Shown here: positions 5,405 to 7,998 of the stretch, piece by piece
Layout: every line of letters starts with the position of its first letter
Numbering within the stretch: the stretch's first letter is position 1
Source of the DNA: Chitinophagaceae bacterium
GTDB taxonomy: Bacteria; Bacteroidota; Bacteroidia; Chitinophagales; Chitinophagaceae
Direction of reading: 5' to 3'
DNA length: 7,998 bases
Assembly: GCA_947447815.1 (NCBI GenBank)
Contig: CANFLJ010000082.1
Span: 1-7,998 of the forward strand
The notes under the pieces: model-generated
Database searches by the model: none
The model's input: only the letters and a program-made list of their open reading frames with translations
What the model was told of the DNA's origin: nothing
Translations under genes and position numbers: made by a program

Positions 5405-7339
5405 TCACTCAGTCAACAATATCTTCTTTGGCCTTACAAATACCTTACTAGGCATTCTTGCCAACGCAGGATTCCAGTCCCAGTTTACATCTCCTAGTTT
5501 TACGCCTATAAAGGATTGGTTGGTTTTATTGGCACTCAACCCTATATAACTGATACTATCTTTAAAAGGAAAAGGATTGGTAGTATCGGGAAACTGATAA
5601 CTACTATCCACAAAAGCCCACAGCCGTTTTTCGCCAGTAGATGTTTTAGTAAAAGTAGTATCCAATCCTAGTATTAAACGCTTTAGATATACAATATCAA
5701 GGGTAGTTACCAAACCATCTCCGTTTACATCCGCAGCTATTAGTTTGTATGGAAAGTTTAGTTTGTTCTTGCCCAGTATATGGCTTTGTATCAATGCCAT
5801 ATCTAAGGTAGTAATACCATTGGTTTTATTAATGTCGTTATTTTTGGAGAGTTTTAATGTTAAGTTTGAATTTGGCTGCGTTGTAATTAAGTAATTACCT
5901 ACAGAATCTGTATTCACTAAATTAGATCCGATTAGGTTTTTAACTTCAACATTATTAATTGTTTTACCTAAAACACTCGTAACCTTTCCTTTCAAACTAA
6001 AGAACGCTCCTTTTACATATACAAAAATGGAAGATGTATCACTAGAACAACCATTAAGACTATTGGTGACTTTTACTGTATACAATCCATAAGATTGAGC
6101 TGTAGCATTTGGTATTATTGGATTTTGCAGTGTTGTTATAAATCCATTGGGACCTGTCCAGTAATACTTTAAACCTGAACAACTATTAACATAAAGATGA
6201 ATTGTATCACCAATGTTTACACTATCAATTAAAGAATTTACTATTGGTTTACTGACTGTTGTAAATGTATCTATATAGTAATATAAGGTATCATTACAAG
6301 CACTACTTAAAATAGAAGCTAGCACCACTTTAATTGTAGACTTAAATTTTGGCAAATTAGCACCATGCATATTAATTCGAACAACCATATCAGAAAGATG
6401 ATTAGTGTCAATTCCTAATTGCTTTCCAGTTACACTATCATAAACATAGTACCCTTTATATCCAGGAGGAGGAATAAAGAATACACTGGTGTCATTTTTA
6501 CAAACCTTTAATGTGTCTCTGTAATTGGTGATATTTTTAAAAGTGGTGTCAATATCTACATATGCATATCCAAAATGACTTCCTGGGCTTCCAATTTCCC
6601 CTCCAAATGCGGGACTACATCCAGAACTAATGAATTGAAGGGTTAATGTTTTACCGCCCATATTTTTAATAAATACAGTAGCCGGCGTCCAAGTGGTATA
6701 ATAAACATAATTACCATTTTGAGAAAGGGTAGGTGACCTTTTCCAATTTAACCCAAAGTATTTAACCAGAATGCCACCATCATCAACTGTTGAAAATTGA
6801 GTACATGATAGTATTTGTGTTACATCAGCAGAGTCAAATGCATTTACTGCAAAAAAGGGTTTTTCCCAGGTTTGGTGTCCTGCTCCAGGATCTTCAATAA
6901 CAATTGCATAATAATATGTAAGCTTATAATTATCATTGTTAACTGGGATATGAATATTGTAGGATAAAGCTTGACATGTACTTGAAATAGAATCATTTCC
7001 TAGTTTGACTGAATGTTTTCCAGAACCATTAAAACTACAAACTACTGGAAAAAAACCATATGGATCATTTTTTTGATTAGTTGACGTTACTCTAACAACA
7101 CCTGTAGGAGGAGTGGTTGTTAGCAAATACCCATTATTTGGGTTTAATAAGTTAGCACTAGTGGTATTATATCCAGTAAGAGGTATTGTGCCTACATTTG
7201 TATAACTTGATGGATTGTTTACATTATCGTAGTATACTTTCCAACTACTTAAGTTGATTTTTTCAAACCCAATGTTGGACTGTGAATAACCTATAACCGA
7301 GAACAAGGTCATTAATAAAGTAAGAATTTTTAGTTTCAT
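5405..7339 (-). CDS. Large secreted adhesin-like protein with Ig/PKD-like domain and C-terminal dockerin-like module
   Basis: The frame opens at 7378, but Met14 (7337-7339) starts a proper signal peptide (MKLKILTLLMTLFSVIGYSQ) and a promoter-like site overlaps the longer version, so I choose 7339 (644 aa). In the 657-residue numbering, residues about 35-280 form an N-terminal beta-sandwich like those of Bacteroidota adhesin/PKD proteins. It carries recognisable pieces: DPYGFFPVV, GSGKHSVKLGND, LTYYYAIVIEDPGAGHQ and HFGYAYVDID, plus Cys114, 135, 192 and 254. Residues about 375-455 are an Ig/PKD-like domain (YYWTGPNGF, GLYTVKVTNSLNGCSS). Residues 458-508 resemble a carboxypeptidase-regulatory-like domain (LKGKVTSVLGKTINNVEV). 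The dockerin-like module is at 509-641, with a calcium loop Asp550, Asn552, Asp554, Asp561. It ends in a 16-residue basic tail, without a recognisable sorting domain. No enzyme motif is visible; cell-surface binding is the likely role. Confidence 0.83.
   Translation of the reverse strand: MKLKILTLLMTLFSVIGYSQSNIGFEKINLSSWKVYYDNVNNPSSYTNVGTIPLTGYNTTSANLLNPNNGYLLTTTPPTGVVRVTSTNQKNDPYGFFPVVCSFNGSGKHSVKLGNDSISSTCQALSYNIHIPVNNDNYKLTYYYAIVIEDPGAGHQTWEKPFFAVNAFDSADVTQILSCTQFSTVDDGGILVKYFGLNWKRSPTLSQNGNYVYYTTWTPATVFIKNMGGKTLTLQFISSGCSPAFGGEIGSPGSHFGYAYVDIDTTFKNITNYRDTLKVCKNDTSVFFIPPPGYKGYYVYDSVTGKQLGIDTNHLSDMVVRINMHGANLPKFKSTIKVVLASILSSACNDTLYYYIDTFTTVSKPIVNSLIDSVNIGDTIHLYVNSCSGLKYYWTGPNGFITTLQNPIIPNATAQSYGLYTVKVTNSLNGCSSDTSSIFVYVKGAFFSLKGKVTSVLGKTINNVEVKNLIGSNLVNTDSVGNYLITTQPNSNLTLKLSKNNDINKTNGITTLDMALIQSHILGKNKLNFPYKLIAADVNGDGLVTTLDIVYLKRLILGLDTTFTKTSTGEKRLWAFVDSSYQFPDTTNPFPFKDSISYIGLSANKTNQSFIGVKLGDVNWDWNPALARMPSKVFVRPKKILLTE
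5456..5858 (-). repeat. Duplicated dockerin-like module, copy B (adhesin gene)
   Basis: Partner of 3658-4060. The second half of the module, from PYKLIAADVNGDG to NPALAR, differs by only two conservative residues between the two proteins (Val/Ile and Thr/Ser), while the first half has several Val/Ile, Leu/Met and other exchanges. Most base differences in the second half are synonymous. Confidence 0.93.
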
Positions 7340-7355
7340 AAAGGGAATTTCACCC

Positions 7356-7387
7356 CAAATATTCATCATTCTTCCCAATTACCCAAA
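7356..7387 (-). promoter_or_regulatory. Candidate Bacteroidota promoter of the adhesin gene
   Basis: On the minus strand TTTG (7384-7387) is followed after 20 bases by AATATTTG (7356-7363), seven of eight matches to TAnnTTTG. The spacing fits the -33/-7 promoters of this phylum. The -7 element ends 16 bases before the ATG at 7339, giving a very short leader. The -33 element overlaps the end of the upstream gene's terminator T-tract. Confidence 0.35.
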
Positions 7388-7421
7388 AAATATACCCAAC
7401 CATTACAGTTAGGTATACTTT
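7385..7421 (-). terminator. Intrinsic terminator of the carboxypeptidase-regulatory-like gene
   Basis: On the minus strand TATACCTAAC (7417-7408), a 7-base loop and GTTGGGTATA (7400-7391) form a 10-bp stem with one U.G pair, followed directly by six T (7390-7385). The AAAG before the stem can pair further with the T-tract. On the plus strand the wobble becomes an A/C mismatch and the T-run is only three long, so the element is directional. It lies 53 bases past the stop of the upstream gene. Confidence 0.75.
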
Positions 7422-7432
7422 ATGTATCAACC

Positions 7433-7468
7433 TTAAACTTTTTAAACCTTTTAAACTTCTTGAACCTA
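7433..7468. repeat. Four-copy 9-bp intergenic tandem repeat (TTRAACYTN)
   Basis: TTAAAC occurs at 7433, 7442 and 7451 and TTGAAC at 7460, an exact 9-base period. The last three bases of each unit vary (TTT, CTT, TTC, CTA). It fills most of the space between the stop of the carboxypeptidase-regulatory-like gene (7474) and its terminator, so it would be transcribed as the 3' untranslated region of that gene. Confidence 0.7.
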
Positions 7469-7473
7469 AAACC

Positions 7474-7998
7474 CTATTTCACCATCTTCACCATCACTAT
7501 TATTCCAAGGTCTACATTCTTTGCAGAATCAATATCCATAACAAGGTCTTTGTCGGCAAAGGTATCCATACTTAATCGGATGGTGATGGTGCCCACCAAA
7601 GCCGTTTTTAAACTCAATGCTCCTTCCAATCCTGATGTAGCAGTTTCTTCCGATTCTAGAATGGTGGCCTTTGCCCCAACTACAGGAACTGGTGCCCCAT
7701 TTACCATCTCCATAATATGACCCGTAATAGTAACAGGATCGCCTGTGTTGATATATACCACACCCCACAAACGGGCATTTTTCCTTCTGCTTTCTACCGT
7801 TCCTTCATCATAGTGTGTTTCTACTTCATCCCAAACTTTTCTAACCACAATTGTTGCTTCGGGCAATAGTGCAAGTATTTTTTCTCTAGCTAAATTTAAA
7901 GCATCTAAAGCATCATTATGTGCTTTATTTTTTGCTTGCAGAATCATTAAATGATTATGCACGGTAAGCAACGTTGGGTAAGGAATAGCGGTACCTCC
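7474..7998 (-). CDS. Protein with C-terminal carboxypeptidase-regulatory-like domain (5' end outside window)
   Basis: The frame is open to the window edge, so the gene continues beyond it. The first possible in-window start would be a TTG at 7969-7971 or ATG at 7945-7947, but the nine residues before the TTG (GGTAIPYPT) read like coding sequence. The 174 visible residues fall into two parts. The first, about 1-75, is helical and hydrophilic (AKNKAHNDALDALNLAREKI, then KVWDEVETHYDEGT). The second, about 85-174, looks like a carboxypeptidase-regulatory/transthyretin-like beta-sandwich: PVTITGHIMEMVNGAPVPVV, ATILESEETATSGLEGALSL, TITIRLSMDTFADKDLVMDI and a final hydrophobic strand. No signal peptide can be judged because the N-terminus is missing. 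I do not recognise the helical part, and no function can be assigned. A clear intrinsic terminator follows, so it is transcriptionally separate from the adhesin gene. Confidence 0.65.
   Translation of the reverse strand, partial: GGTAIPYPTLLTVHNHLMILQAKNKAHNDALDALNLAREKILALLPEATIVVRKVWDEVETHYDEGTVESRRKNARLWGVVYINTGDPVTITGHIMEMVNGAPVPVVGAKATILESEETATSGLEGALSLKTALVGTITIRLSMDTFADKDLVMDIDSAKNVDLGIIVMVKMVK

Noticed and set aside
7340..7378. Upstream Met of the adhesin gene as the true start
   Set aside because: It adds 13 residues before a standard signal peptide and overlaps the candidate -7 element.
7460..7768. Open frames on both strands overlapping the carboxypeptidase-regulatory-like gene, one with a His run
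   Set aside because: They are alternative frames of a convincing coding region; the His run comes from out-of-frame reading of ordinary codons.

Overview
The window reads as chromosomal DNA of a Bacteroidota bacterium, probably close to Chitinophagaceae. The support is low GC, A/T-rich leaders without clear Shine-Dalgarno sites, several Bacteroidota-type promoter elements (TAnnTTTG), a Bacteroidota-style lipobox, and large Asn/Ser/Thr-rich surface proteins built from YVTN propeller blades, Ig/PKD-like modules and a dockerin-like C-terminal module typical of that phylum. The lineage assignment is inference from these features; no marker gene was searched.

Layout. Left part (1-2251), housekeeping: the last 14 codons of one membrane protein and a complete 163-residue partner form what looks like a split ThrE-type threonine/serine exporter on the plus strand. 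It converges, across an 11-bp gap holding a perfect hairpin, on a minus-strand pair: rsmA (16S rRNA dimethyltransferase) and a D-2-hydroxyacid dehydrogenase, joined by an ATGA stop/start overlap.

Right part (2335-7998), all minus strand: five consecutive genes, of which four have export signals and the fifth is cut off by the window edge before its N-terminus. In transcription order they are the carboxypeptidase-regulatory-like protein (5' end outside the window), a 644-657 aa adhesin-like protein, a seven-bladed YVTN beta-propeller protein, a small lipoprotein and a CAP/SCP-domain protein. A well-formed intrinsic terminator separates the first gene from the adhesin. Candidate promoters are seen before the adhesin, the lipoprotein and rsmA.

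The most notable signal is that the adhesin and the propeller protein, unrelated over most of their length, end in the same ~134-residue dockerin-like module. Its DNA is about 88% identical without an indel, with identity rising from about 74% to about 93% toward the 3' end. Both stop 16-19 residues after the module, where proteins of this architecture usually carry a type IX secretion sorting domain. A perfect 42-bp repeat one blade apart inside the propeller gene also points to recent repeat exchange. No CRISPR array, RNA gene, insertion sequence or phage gene was seen, and no stretch over 300 bases lacks a gene.
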